33,335 bases of DNA from Bacteroidota bacterium (GTDB lineage Bacteria > Bacteroidota > Bacteroidia > Flavobacteriales > Flavobacteriaceae), in contig JAKQJQ010000012.1 in the NCBI GenBank assembly GCA_029561105.1, positions 1-33,335 of the forward strand. Reading direction: 5' to 3'. A model generated the notes under the pieces. It was not told the origin of the DNA, did no database searches, and saw only the letters and a list, made by a program, of their open reading frames with translations. A program made the translations under genes and the position numbers. Below, piece after piece: positions 1-7,063 of the stretch; position 1 is the stretch's first letter; the number at the start of each line of letters is the position of its first letter.

Positions 1-1
1 C

Positions 2-154
2 GCCACCTGGACCAACGGCACCTACAGCAACCGCCGCACTTTCACGGTGAACAACCTGCCCGCCGGCCGTGATCTGAAAATCCGGATTCGGGTGCTGGGG
101 ACGAAGGCGCGACACAGCGCGTGGTCGGAGTCGGTGGCCGCGGCTGTGGCGTAG
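2..154 (+). CDS. C-terminal end of a fibronectin type III-like protein (partial)
   Basis: The window opens inside a reading frame that encodes 50 residues and stops with TAG. The readable end contains TFTVNNLPAGRDLKIRIRV followed by SAWSESVAAAVA. A stretch of alternating hydrophobic residues, then R-I-R-V, then S-x-W-S-x-S, is typical of the last two strands of a fibronectin type III fold, where the W-S motif closes the domain. Such domains often sit at the end of secreted or phage-like structural proteins in Bacteroidota. The start lies outside the window, so the full protein and its function cannot be told. A hairpin terminator follows 24 bases after the stop. Confidence 0.6.
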   Translation, partial: ATWTNGTYSNRRTFTVNNLPAGRDLKIRIRVLGTKARHSAWSESVAAAVA

Positions 155-178
155 TGATGGGTAATAGGTGAAAAGAAA

Positions 179-211
179 GGGCGCTCTGCCGGGTTGGTGG
201 AGCGCCCGGTT
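179..211 (+). terminator. Rho-independent terminator after the fibronectin-like gene
   Basis: GGGCGCTC (179-186) pairs with GAGCGCCC (200-207) across a 13-base loop. GGTTGTTTT follows, which is a moderately T-rich tail for + strand transcripts. It sits between the converging genes ending at 154 (+) and 251 (-). Confidence 0.6.
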
Positions 212-250
212 GTTTTCAGATAGCCCCTCGGCCACTGTAAGAAACCTTCG

Positions 251-1147
251 TTACTCCCGGTTTTTACTCAAGTATGATTTTATCGTGGTCCATTGCATGT
301 CCGCATAACGGTTGTTGTCATAGTTGTCAATAACAACGCGGCCCTCCATCATATCGCGCATGTATTGCATACCCTGCCAGGCTGGATACAACTCGTTCCG
401 GCCGGGCGCGAAAAACCGGGCCATTTTAATCAGCATATCGAGCAGGCCGATGCTGCCCGCCCGGATCAATTTAAATGGATGACCGTTCAGGCTGTCCATC
501 ACTGCTACCAGTTGTTGTGCGCTTTTCCGGTCGCCCGCAATCCGGAGCCGCCTTGGCGCTTCTTTATCCAGCGCCACATGTGCCGTAAATGCCGCCACAT
601 CTTCCGTGCTGGTGAAATCCATGACCAAATCTGGTTTGCCCCAGTACAGGATGCGATGGCGTTTGAACAGAATAAGCGGCATTTCACCGGTCAATAAATC
701 CATAAAAGGACCGTTAAAAATACTGCTGGCCCGGATAGGCGCCCGGTCCAGGTACGTATGAAAGGTTCTGCGGAGGTCCAGGTTCCGGTTCGTGCCCGCT
801 ACCAGGTCACTGAAATCGATGGAATAATCGCTTGGGATGAATCTGGCCACCCGGGATTCCACGGCTGCATCCAGAAGTATTTTTTGTGTTCCCAGAATCG
901 TTTCTTCCAAGCCCGCCAGGGCTGAGACAACACAATCGGCGCCAGAACAAACCCGCGCAACCGCCGCCTGGTCTTTCATATCCACTTCAAAAACCTGCGC
1001 CCCTTGCTTTTCCAGGGATTGAATGCGCTCCCGTTTCGTACCCGTTCGCACCATCGCCCGCACCACGGCGCCTCGTTTTATTAATGCCTGAACGATTTTT
1101 CCGCCTAGGTTTCCGGTGGCGCCTGCTACTATAATGACTTGGTTCAT
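251..1147 (-). CDS. NmrA/isoflavone-reductase-like NAD(P)-binding protein
   Basis: A 298-residue Rossmann-fold protein of the atypical short-chain dehydrogenase (NmrA-like) group. The dinucleotide-binding motif GATGNLGG is at residues 9-16, directly after the first beta strand. The basic stretch RTGTKRER follows where NADP-preferring members bind the phosphate. IPSDYSIDF near residue 105 matches the FIPSD(F/Y)G region of isoflavone-reductase and NmrA-like enzymes, which usually lack the SDR Tyr-x-x-x-Lys pair. The length is normal for the family. The protein is presumably cytosolic. Whether it is an oxidoreductase or a redox sensor that only binds NAD(P) cannot be decided from sequence. It has no operon partner: the next minus-strand material upstream is repeat DNA. 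Confidence 0.8.
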   Translation of the reverse strand: MNQVIIVAGATGNLGGKIVQALIKRGAVVRAMVRTGTKRERIQSLEKQGAQVFEVDMKDQAAVARVCSGADCVVSALAGLEETILGTQKILLDAAVESRVARFIPSDYSIDFSDLVAGTNRNLDLRRTFHTYLDRAPIRASSIFNGPFMDLLTGEMPLILFKRHRILYWGKPDLVMDFTSTEDVAAFTAHVALDKEAPRRLRIAGDRKSAQQLVAVMDSLNGHPFKLIRAGSIGLLDMLIKMARFFAPGRNELYPAWQGMQYMRDMMEGRVVIDNYDNNRYADMQWTTIKSYLSKNRE

Positions 1148-1182
1148 TTTTACTTTTTGCGAAAGGTAGGGGTAAGTGGGGG

Positions 1183-1440
1183 AATAAGCAGCGGGCGGGG
1201 CAGTCGACGCGCTAGGGCATGTGGTTTTATGTTTGGGTTTTGTGGTTATGGAAGGAAGGCCATAGTGCCGGCAGGTTTAGGCCGCCTCCGCGCCAGCGAG
1301 GATTGTACTGTATGTTTGCCGGCACAGCCGGCGCGGATAAGCAACACGCGGCCTGAAGCCACGCGCTAGCGCATCTGTTTTTATATTTGGGTTTAGTGGT
1401 TCTGGGGCGAAAGAGCCTCGATGCCAGCGAGGGAGCCTTG
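1183..1440. repeat. Two imperfect direct copies of a non-coding repeat
   Basis: The best-preserved 41 bases are 1207-1247 and 1361-1401, which differ at five positions. Both begin ACGCGCTAG and end GTGGTT. Similarity continues on both sides: GGAATAAGCA versus GGATAAGCA upstream, and GCCAGCGAG in both downstream, giving a period of about 154 bases. A perfect palindromic element (GCCGGC-ACA-GCCGGC, 1318-1332) lies between the copies. I see no coding frame here. It may be a decayed cassette attachment region or a dispersed intergenic repeat. Confidence 0.65.
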
Positions 1441-1458
1441 CCGCAAACGGGGTGCATT

Positions 1459-1465
1459 GTTCTCT
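1459..1465 (-). other. Outer (R''-like) core site of a cassette attC, end of the radical SAM cassette
   Basis: On the minus strand the bases read AGAGAAC. This is the exact complement of GTTCTCT, with which the radical SAM cassette begins at 3166-3160. In integron cassettes the R'' site of the attC is complementary to the first bases of the same cassette, because the two are joined in the circular form. The matching second arm of an attC stem is not evident here. The sequence that follows on the minus strand runs into the repeat at 1183-1440, so this attC may be decayed or chimeric. Confidence 0.5.
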
Positions 1466-1481
1466 GTATTTCTCTTTTTTT

Positions 1482-1521
1482 AGAAAAACACCCTATCAGT
1501 CTCTTTAATGAAACTGATAGG
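1482..1521 (-). terminator. Terminator after the precursor peptide gene
   Basis: The arms CCTATCAGT (1492-1500 on +) and ACTGATAGG (1513-1521 on +) are perfectly complementary over 9 bp with a 12-base loop. Read on the minus strand, the stem is followed by GTGTTTTTCT. It lies about 35 bases past the stop of the small peptide gene, so the maturase and peptide appear to form one transcription unit ending here. Confidence 0.7.
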
Positions 1522-1555
1522 AATGTTTTTAATCAAGTCCGCAATATTGCAAAAT

Positions 1556-1708
1556 TTATTTGCAGCAATCGCCTTTTTTCAAACGGGTACGAACCACGTC
1601 ATTTTCAGAATTAGACTTGATAACTGTTGTTTCAAACAGTTTCTTACCTATGGTCATCGGTGTAACCTCGACCTTTGGCTGGGCAACATTTTCAATAACG
1701 TTTTGCAT
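1556..1708 (-). CDS. Putative RiPP precursor peptide (50 aa, ends KKGDCCK)
   Basis: A 50-residue reading frame starting with ATG at 1708 and ending with TAA, 30 bases after the stop of the radical SAM gene on the same strand. The peptide begins MQNVIENVAQPKVEVTPM and ends LKKGDCCK. The first 40 or so residues are polar and leader-like. The C-terminus, behind a glycine, carries two adjacent cysteines, which are plausible sites for a radical SAM thioether or similar modification. A SPASM-type maturase, a tiny peptide and then a terminator is the usual layout of a ribosomally made, post-translationally modified peptide locus. The precursor following rather than preceding the maturase is less common. 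I do not recognise the peptide family. No exporter or protease gene is next to it. Confidence 0.7.
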   Translation of the reverse strand: MQNVIENVAQPKVEVTPMTIGKKLFETTVIKSNSENDVVRTRLKKGDCCK

Positions 1709-1738
1709 GAAATAAAAATTTAAAAATGAAAAAAATAA

Positions 1739-3124
1739 TTAATCCGTATCAATATAGCTAACTATGCGTTTTACTAAATCAATTTCTTGATGTTTTTCTT
1801 GTGGACATATCACTTCATTGAATAGTAACGTATTAAGTGGGCATGAACTACCATAACAGTTTAAAACAAAAAAACAACTTTTACAACCTTCTTTTTTGAA
1901 TGGGGTATTTTTTACCCATACGCCCCAATTACTGTTTTTAACAAGTTCGCCTTCGGGTGAAATGTAGCCCGATGTGTTTGCAGGGTTTTTCAGTGCAACA
2001 GTACATTTTTGTACTTTTAGGTTTTTTTTCTCGGAACAAGTTGACACTGGAAACACAACAAGATTATTTTTTTTATCTGCATAGCAAGAGTTAGAGTCTA
2101 TACCGCTATAATTTACGATACTAAATGGATTAAACCCAAGAGACTTCACTTCTTCTTCATACTCTTTTTCAATTTCACTTGCTATTTGTCTGTCCATATA
2201 AAAACCGTTAGTATCTGTTTCATTTTTCCAATTTCCAATCGGATGTGGATGTATTAAAAATCTATTATCTCCACCAAAGTCATTCTTTAAACTTAACAGG
2301 AACTGCTCTCTTTTTGATTTCGTTGCTGTAATGTGATTAAAATTAATCCTAATTGTAATGGAAAAGTGCTTTTTTTTATCTAGTTTAGAAATTTCAACTA
2401 AATTTTTATAGATTTTGTCAAATGTACCTTTGCCATTAACTAAGGGTCTAAGTACATCATGGTCTTCACGATTTCCGTCTAATGTGACTTGATAATTTGT
2501 TATTTTTAAGTCTAAAAACTTTTCAAATAACTCTTTATTTAACAAATATCCATTTGTTGTCATTGAAGATGTAAAACGAATATTATTCTGATTGGCATAG
2601 TCTAATATGATACTGTTAAATGACAAAATAAACTCTTTATTTAACAGGGGCTCTCCTCCAAAATAATCAATTCCAATTTCATTAAGACTTAGTTTTTCTA
2701 TAAATTTGGTTAAAACTTGTTTTTCGTAACTTCCCATTCTATCTTTTTGGCTATGGTCTTCATAGCAATAAACGCAATCAAAATTGCACGCTTCATTAGC
2801 AACCATTAAAATTAGTTCTAATTTATTTGGAGTATTAGTTTCAGCATATTTTTCTTCTACAATTTTTCTAATATCGTCTTGACTATTGACAATAAATTTG
2901 TTTTCAATTAGATAGTCAAAATCAGAAGAATTTTCATTGAGAAAAAATTTATCAAATTTAGGTTCACTTGCTTCTAAAATTTGATAAAGAGGATGGTTAG
3001 TATCTTCAATTTTTATATTTTGTGTATCCAACCAATTATATAGTACCCAAACACCATTATCCTTGTATTTAGATACAAGAAAAGAAATTTCGTATTTTTC
3101 CACCAATGAAGTAAAATGGTTCAT
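1739..3124 (-). CDS. Radical SAM/SPASM peptide maturase
   Basis: 461 residues. The radical SAM cluster motif C-x3-C-x2-C is CNFDCVYC (Cys113, Cys117, Cys120), followed by the SAM-binding GGEP at 156-159. The N-terminal ~100 residues (KYKDNGVWVLYNWL, then a helical stretch) resemble the PqqD-like or recognition region in front of many peptide maturases. The C-terminus has a SPASM-like set of cysteines (about 414, 417, 423, 428 and 440) plus two upstream, enough for auxiliary Fe-S clusters. By family, such enzymes make radical-based cross-links or thioethers on a small peptide; the 50-aa peptide immediately downstream is the obvious substrate. The gene is AT-rich compared with its flanks and lies inside a putative integron cassette. 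Its ATG is 39 bases after the cassette core site. The exact chemistry cannot be predicted. Confidence 0.88.
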   Translation of the reverse strand: MNHFTSLVEKYEISFLVSKYKDNGVWVLYNWLDTQNIKIEDTNHPLYQILEASEPKFDKFFLNENSSDFDYLIENKFIVNSQDDIRKIVEEKYAETNTPNKLELILMVANEACNFDCVYCYEDHSQKDRMGSYEKQVLTKFIEKLSLNEIGIDYFGGEPLLNKEFILSFNSIILDYANQNNIRFTSSMTTNGYLLNKELFEKFLDLKITNYQVTLDGNREDHDVLRPLVNGKGTFDKIYKNLVEISKLDKKKHFSITIRINFNHITATKSKREQFLLSLKNDFGGDNRFLIHPHPIGNWKNETDTNGFYMDRQIASEIEKEYEEEVKSLGFNPFSIVNYSGIDSNSCYADKKNNLVVFPVSTCSEKKNLKVQKCTVALKNPANTSGYISPEGELVKNSNWGVWVKNTPFKKEGCKSCFFVLNCYGSSCPLNTLLFNEVICPQEKHQEIDLVKRIVSYIDTD

Positions 3125-3163
3125 GTTCTATTTATTTATGATTTTTAATTTTTTATTAAAGAG

Positions 3164-3226
3164 AACGTGAGCGCTGCTTGCGTGGCCGCGCTTAGCCGGC
3201 CATGAAAAGTAGTGCGTAGTTACCTG
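3164..3226 (-). other. attC-like site between the ATPase-methyltransferase and radical SAM cassettes
   Basis: On the minus strand it starts with CAGGTAAC, the exact complement of GTTACCTG with which the upstream cassette begins at 5440-5433, and ends with GTT (3166-3164). TGGCC and GGCCA form an inner stem. The outer arms AAC..CGCACTACTT and AAGCAGCGC..GTT pair imperfectly, allowing G-U and bulged bases. The total is about 63 bases, the size of short attC (59-base) elements. R'' overlaps the TAA stop of the preceding gene. Confidence 0.6.
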
Positions 3227-5409
3227 TGTTTATTTTGATTTATAATTTCTAAAAGTGAATCAGATATCTTTATTTCAAAATTCTCTTCATATTCCAGACC
3301 TAAAAGGCGTCGGCTTTTATTTATATAATATCTGCATTGAAGCAATATTAAATCTTTTATACTATATCCTTCCTGCTCAAATATTTGAATTGCATGAGAT
3401 AGTGATTGTTCAACTTTACCTTTGGAAATCAAGTCCTTTGTTTCCTTGATAATGATATTATTTCCATCTTCTGGAGAATTATTGTTGAATGATTTCCATT
3501 CACCACTGTCATAACAGGAAATACTTGCAATACTTGTAAGCTCGCACATTATTTCAACTATTTCTTCTGTGCCTTTTAATCGCCTCTTTCCATTATAATC
3601 TTGACATCGTGTTTTTAGGAGTTCGTTTCTCCAATATTTGCTTATAATTTTTAGTATTTCTGTTTGACTCAAGGCAGCGGTATTCCAATTTGGATGAAGG
3701 CAAAGCCAATACGCTTCAATGCTTGCATACTTGAAATTAATTTTCTCTACCTTTCCCCTCCAAGAAAGTAATCTAAAAAGATATAATAATTCTTCAGATT
3801 TATATGGAACTGATAATTTCTCAGGTGACAATAACGGAAATAGTTCTATAATAATTAATTCTCCATCATTCTTTATTGCCCCCTGAATAGTATGAATGAC
3901 ATTTGATAAATCAATAGGATTTAGTTCGTGTATTACGTTTGCTACAAATATTAAGTCAAATTTATTAGATTTTTCAATTTCAGACAAAATGTTAATTTTA
4001 TACTTGCCTCGCAGGCTACTTATAGTTTTTTCCAATTCTAGCCTTACATTTTCAAAAGGCTCATACAAATTCCATACTACATTTCTTGCTAATGGTTCCT
4101 TTTCGAGCTTTGCAAGGTCAAGTAATATGCGTCCCTTGCCAGCTCCTATTTCCAGCACTTGAATTTCTCTGTCTTTTTCAATTTTTTCAATTAAATGCTT
4201 TAGTAATCCATCAACTTGCAGGTCGTTTTTCTTTTTGGGGTTACTTGGTATTACTTCATAATAAAACAACTTAGTAAATATTTCAACAATTTTTTCGTTA
4301 AGATCACTTATTGTTGAAGATGAGAGTCGAATAAGTTGGTTGTCGTAATTGTCAAAAAGTTTATAAGTTGAAACTAATTTGTCATAATTTTTTTCCAATT
4401 CAATCGCCTTTCTTACTGGAGGTTTTATTAAGTTCTTGTCTATTCTATTTAGTTTTTCAGGAAGATCGTTTTGTGGATTTTCTAATTCTAGATACCAAAC
4501 ACTGTCAACATGGTTTGAAAATATGATGTGAGGGTGATGGGTTGTAATAATAGTTTGAGGAACATTACTTTTAAGGTATTCTAAAAGTATTGAGATAAAC
4601 TCCGGGTGTAAATGGTTTTCAATTTCATCAAATAGAAATATCTTAGGTTTAGAATATTTGATTATTACCAAGCAAATAAATAATATTTTCTGGCCATCGC
4701 TCCAGTTATTGTAATGTGAAATTATATTTTCGCTATAAACAAGATAAATATCAAAGGTGCAACCTTCGTTACTTTTATTATTATTAATATATAAATACCC
4801 GCCGGTTGCAGCATAAAAAAAAGAAACTAAATCATCCTTTTCATTTAATTTATATAAAATATTTTTTTCAAAAGAAGAAGCTAGTCCAATTCGATAATTG
4901 TCTTCGTCCTCCTCCCATTTATCATTATCAAACTGTTTGTCAAAACAACCACTTATATAGGAGATTGACTCCTTCGCAAAATCGTCAAGGTATATTTTAA
5001 ATGGAATTTCATTGTTTCCGCCAGTTCGTTGACTAGGATGGCCCCTCTTTTTAAATTTAGTGTTTTTTGAAATTGAAATGGTCGTTGCAATTTTGGAAAG
5101 ATGGTTTATGTTATTTATAAGAAAAAAATCATTGATCTTTTCGGCTAAATTCACTATTTCTATCGCTATATCATCATCTTGTATCTCTTGACCTGTATAT
5201 TGGTTGCCAAATTCAATGTTTTTATTGTGTTTGGAAACACACTTATTAATATGGTGTAAAATGTAAGATTTCCCCGTTCTGTTTTTTCCACACAAAATAG
5301 TAAGTGTATTTTTATTAATGTCGTTAGGGAAAGAAAATGTAATTTTTCTTTGATTTAATTTGGATTTTCCTAACCCACTAAAAGATACAGATTTGATAAA
5401 ATTTGACAT
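3220..5409 (-). CDS. OLD/RecF-like ATPase fused to a SAM-dependent methyltransferase
   Basis: 729 residues with two domains. The N-terminal ATPase is of the ABC/OLD type: Walker A GKNRTGKS (41-48), a degenerate signature WSDGQ (236-240), Walker B KIFLFDEIE (256-264) and switch histidines TTHHPH (289-294). After a helical linker comes a class I methyltransferase with motif I VLEIGAGKG (418-426) and a later acidic/hydrophobic strand FDLIFVANVIHEL (484-496). The last ~150 residues are of unknown type. OLD-like ATPases are frequent in anti-phage systems, and the fusion suggests ATP-gated methylation of nucleic acid, protein or a small molecule; that is inference. No TOPRIM nuclease domain is visible. 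The gene is AT-rich and sits alone in a putative cassette whose 8-base core sequences match at both ends. Confidence 0.75.
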   Translation of the reverse strand: MSNFIKSVSFSGLGKSKLNQRKITFSFPNDINKNTLTILCGKNRTGKSYILHHINKCVSKHNKNIEFGNQYTGQEIQDDDIAIEIVNLAEKINDFFLINNINHLSKIATTISISKNTKFKKRGHPSQRTGGNNEIPFKIYLDDFAKESISYISGCFDKQFDNDKWEEDEDNYRIGLASSFEKNILYKLNEKDDLVSFFYAATGGYLYINNNKSNEGCTFDIYLVYSENIISHYNNWSDGQKILFICLVIIKYSKPKIFLFDEIENHLHPEFISILLEYLKSNVPQTIITTHHPHIIFSNHVDSVWYLELENPQNDLPEKLNRIDKNLIKPPVRKAIELEKNYDKLVSTYKLFDNYDNQLIRLSSSTISDLNEKIVEIFTKLFYYEVIPSNPKKKNDLQVDGLLKHLIEKIEKDREIQVLEIGAGKGRILLDLAKLEKEPLARNVVWNLYEPFENVRLELEKTISSLRGKYKINILSEIEKSNKFDLIFVANVIHELNPIDLSNVIHTIQGAIKNDGELIIIELFPLLSPEKLSVPYKSEELLYLFRLLSWRGKVEKINFKYASIEAYWLCLHPNWNTAALSQTEILKIISKYWRNELLKTRCQDYNGKRRLKGTEEIVEIMCELTSIASISCYDSGEWKSFNNNSPEDGNNIIIKETKDLISKGKVEQSLSHAIQIFEQEGYSIKDLILLQCRYYINKSRRLLGLEYEENFEIKISDSLLEIINQNKHR

Positions 5410-5437
5410 TGATTTGCTCTTGATTTTTATTTCAGGT

Positions 5438-5576
5438 AACTATTGCACTCCCGCAACGAACAACTAAGTATAAAATCGCAATGCGGGTTTTACTTAGTCG
5501 TTCGTTGCGTTTTGCCTATAGCAGAAAGCACTACAAACCCGCATTATGCCGGATAAGGAGTGCTTTCTGCTATAGG
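5438..5576. repeat. Compound palindrome upstream of the ATPase-methyltransferase gene
   Basis: There are two side-by-side hairpins. The first pairs 5452-5470 with 5491-5509 (19 bp, one mismatch). The second pairs 5515-5532 with 5559-5576 (18 bp, perfect). Their loops are complementary to each other: AATGCGGGTTT (5480-5490) with AAACCCGCATT (5536-5546). The flanks GCACTCC (5445-5451) and GGAGTGC (5557-5563) are also complementary. The element can therefore fold either as two hairpins or as one long stem. With AAC at 5438-5440 it could be a large attC resembling the ~120-base VCR type. The stretch 5577-5683 holds nothing else I recognise. Confidence 0.7.
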
Positions 5577-5683
5577 GGGCTTACAGTTTTAATCATTGGA
5601 TTTTGCTGTGAGCCGAAAGATAGAGGTTTGATTTCGTATCCTGTTTGAAAGGGGGGGGAGATTTTTCAAATCATAATTTGGCA

Positions 5684-6010
5684 TTACTCCGCCAGGCCCG
5701 AAAGATCCAAATTGGGCAGTGCCTGCTTAATGGCGGCGACCGGATCTTTTACGAATAGGATTGTATGCTCCGGTGCAGTTTCCAACCATTGGAAAAATGG
5801 CTCATTGTTGGCGATGAGTTGGGCCAATACCACTTTGACTTTTTCCGCCTTGGTGGGGTCAGTTGTTGCCAACTGGGCAATGATGGCGTTGTCGTCCACA
5901 TTCGGCAAGTTTTCAGGGTCTACCGAAAGGAAATTCATGCCAAATGCCGGTTGGTTTTCGTCAAGGCGCATTTGCAATTGCACGGCGCGCATGTTGTTGT
6001 GAATATTCAT
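5684..6010 (-). CDS. Small protein of unknown function, last gene of the P47/PixA operon
   Basis: 108 residues, ATG at 6010, 10 bases after the stop of the preceding PixA-like gene, so almost certainly co-transcribed with it. There is no signal peptide, no membrane segment and no cysteine. The composition is acidic and helical, with FQWLETAPEH and FVKDPVAAIKQALPNLDLSG near the end. I do not recognise the family. Its place at the end of a run of TULIP-like and inclusion-body-like genes suggests a small accessory or packaging component, but nothing in the sequence proves this. Confidence 0.65.
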   Translation of the reverse strand: MNIHNNMRAVQLQMRLDENQPAFGMNFLSVDPENLPNVDDNAIIAQLATTDPTKAEKVKVVLAQLIANNEPFFQWLETAPEHTILFVKDPVAAIKQALPNLDLSGLAE

Positions 6011-6020
6011 GTCCGGATGT

Positions 6021-6521
6021 TTAAGCGGTGATGGTGATAAAAGGATCCCAGTAATAATAACCTTTGACGTTGTTGTGCCGATCTACAATCATAAAATAAA
6101 AGGCATAGGTGAGGCTTCCTGCTGCCAGTACCGTGCTTTCCCAAAAGTAATTTTGGATGGTTTGTATGCCTGGCACGGTTGGGTTGGCGGGGTTGGGCAA
6201 AGGCGTCTGAACAGTTGCCAGTATGGGATTAGGGGGTGAAATAAGGTTGTCGCCTTTCAAGCAAAGGAATTTGTACAACAGGCCGCTATAAGTGCTGTTG
6301 CTGGAGGCCGTGTTTTGCCGCCAGCGGAGCACATCTTCCGTTTGGGCCTTTATTTTTAGTTCCTTTGATGCTTGGCCAAAGACTACCGCATCGGTGCGCA
6401 CGAGCATAAAAATCAGCGGCTGGTCGATGGAAGTCGGGTTGTCGGCCGTACCCGGAGGGTAAGCGGCCAAAATTGTTTCGGCATCGATCACCAAAAGCAT
6501 ATCAATAATTGACTGTTCCAT
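6021..6521 (-). CDS. PixA/AidA-like inclusion body family protein (copy 2)
   Basis: 166 residues. It opens with MEQSIIDMLLVIDAETILAA, has IFMLVRTDAVV and LKIKAQTEDVLRWR in the middle, and ends FMIVDRHNNVKGYYYWDPF. An N-terminal I-D-(V/M)-L..I-D.E-I, then a beta-rich core with G/A-x-x-L-x-I-x-A-x-x-x-D-x-(I/L)-R-W-R, is the pattern of the PixA/AidA family, whose members include crystalline inclusion proteins of Xenorhabdus and AidA of Ralstonia. It has no signal peptide. It is a clear paralogue of the gene directly upstream and starts 4 bases after that gene's stop. The molecular role of the family is not well settled; it is often a quorum- or stationary-phase-regulated cytoplasmic protein. 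Confidence 0.75.
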   Translation of the reverse strand: MEQSIIDMLLVIDAETILAAYPPGTADNPTSIDQPLIFMLVRTDAVVFGQASKELKIKAQTEDVLRWRQNTASSNSTYSGLLYKFLCLKGDNLISPPNPILATVQTPLPNPANPTVPGIQTIQNYFWESTVLAAGSLTYAFYFMIVDRHNNVKGYYYWDPFITITA

Positions 6522-6525
6522 GTGG

Positions 6526-7032
6526 TTAAGCAGCGATGGTGATAAATGGATCCCACCAGAAGTAGCCCTGTACTATGCCATGTCGGTCTACCACCATAAA
6601 ACTAAAATGATAGGTGACGTTTCCAGCTTCTTGCACGGTGCATTGCCAGAAATAGTCCTTGATGGCTTGGGTTTTGGGGACGGTTGGGTTGCTGGGGTCG
6701 GGCAAGGGCACGTTGACATCTATTTCCAAAGGGGTGGGCGTGCTGACTAGGTTGCCCCCTACCGGTGCTTCAAACTTGTATAGAATACCCGTGTAAGTCG
6801 CATCCATGTTGAGGGAGGTTTCCCGCCAGCGGATGACATCCAGCGTTTGGGCTTTGATGTTCAGTTCGTTACCGGCGTTCCCACTGACTACATCCGCTTG
6901 TTTGGTGATCATAAAAATGAGCGAGTTGTCGGTGATCTGAACGGGCGCAGTCGCATTGGTATTGGTGCCGAATTTGGAAATAATGGTTTCTGCATCAAAA
7001 GCGATGAGCACATCGATAATTTCTTGTTCCAT
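6526..7032 (-). CDS. PixA/AidA-like inclusion body family protein (copy 1)
   Basis: 168 residues when started at the ATG at 7032. An ATG at 7071 would add 13 residues and overlap the upstream gene, but the 7032 start gives MEQEIIDVLIAFDAETI, which lines up exactly with the start of the downstream paralogue. Core motifs are IFMITKQADVV, LNIKAQTLDVIRWRE and a C-terminal FMVVDRHGIVQGYFWWDPFITIAA-type end. The family assignment (PixA/AidA) rests on these motifs. The duplicated pair, sitting between P47-like genes and the 108-aa gene, suggests two subunits or variants of one assembly. Confidence 0.75.
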   Translation of the reverse strand: MEQEIIDVLIAFDAETIISKFGTNTNATAPVQITDNSLIFMITKQADVVSGNAGNELNIKAQTLDVIRWRETSLNMDATYTGILYKFEAPVGGNLVSTPTPLEIDVNVPLPDPSNPTVPKTQAIKDYFWQCTVQEAGNVTYHFSFMVVDRHGIVQGYFWWDPFITIAA

Positions 7033-7063
7033 GGTTGAAAGTAAGTTAAATTTTAAAATGTTG

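Larger units (their letters stand above)
1459..5440 (-). mobile_element. Two putative integron cassettes without an adjacent integrase (CALIN-like)
   Basis: Cassette one runs from the core GTTACCTG (5440-5433) through the ATPase-methyltransferase to the attC-like site at 3226-3164. Cassette two runs from GTTCTCT (3166-3160) through the radical SAM gene and peptide to AGAGAAC at 1465-1459. Both genes point the same way, start codons lie about 29-40 bases after the core, and base composition is far more AT-rich than the flanks. Clusters of attC sites lacking an integrase are known in many bacteria. The downstream attC arm at 1459 is poorly defined. Confidence 0.55.
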
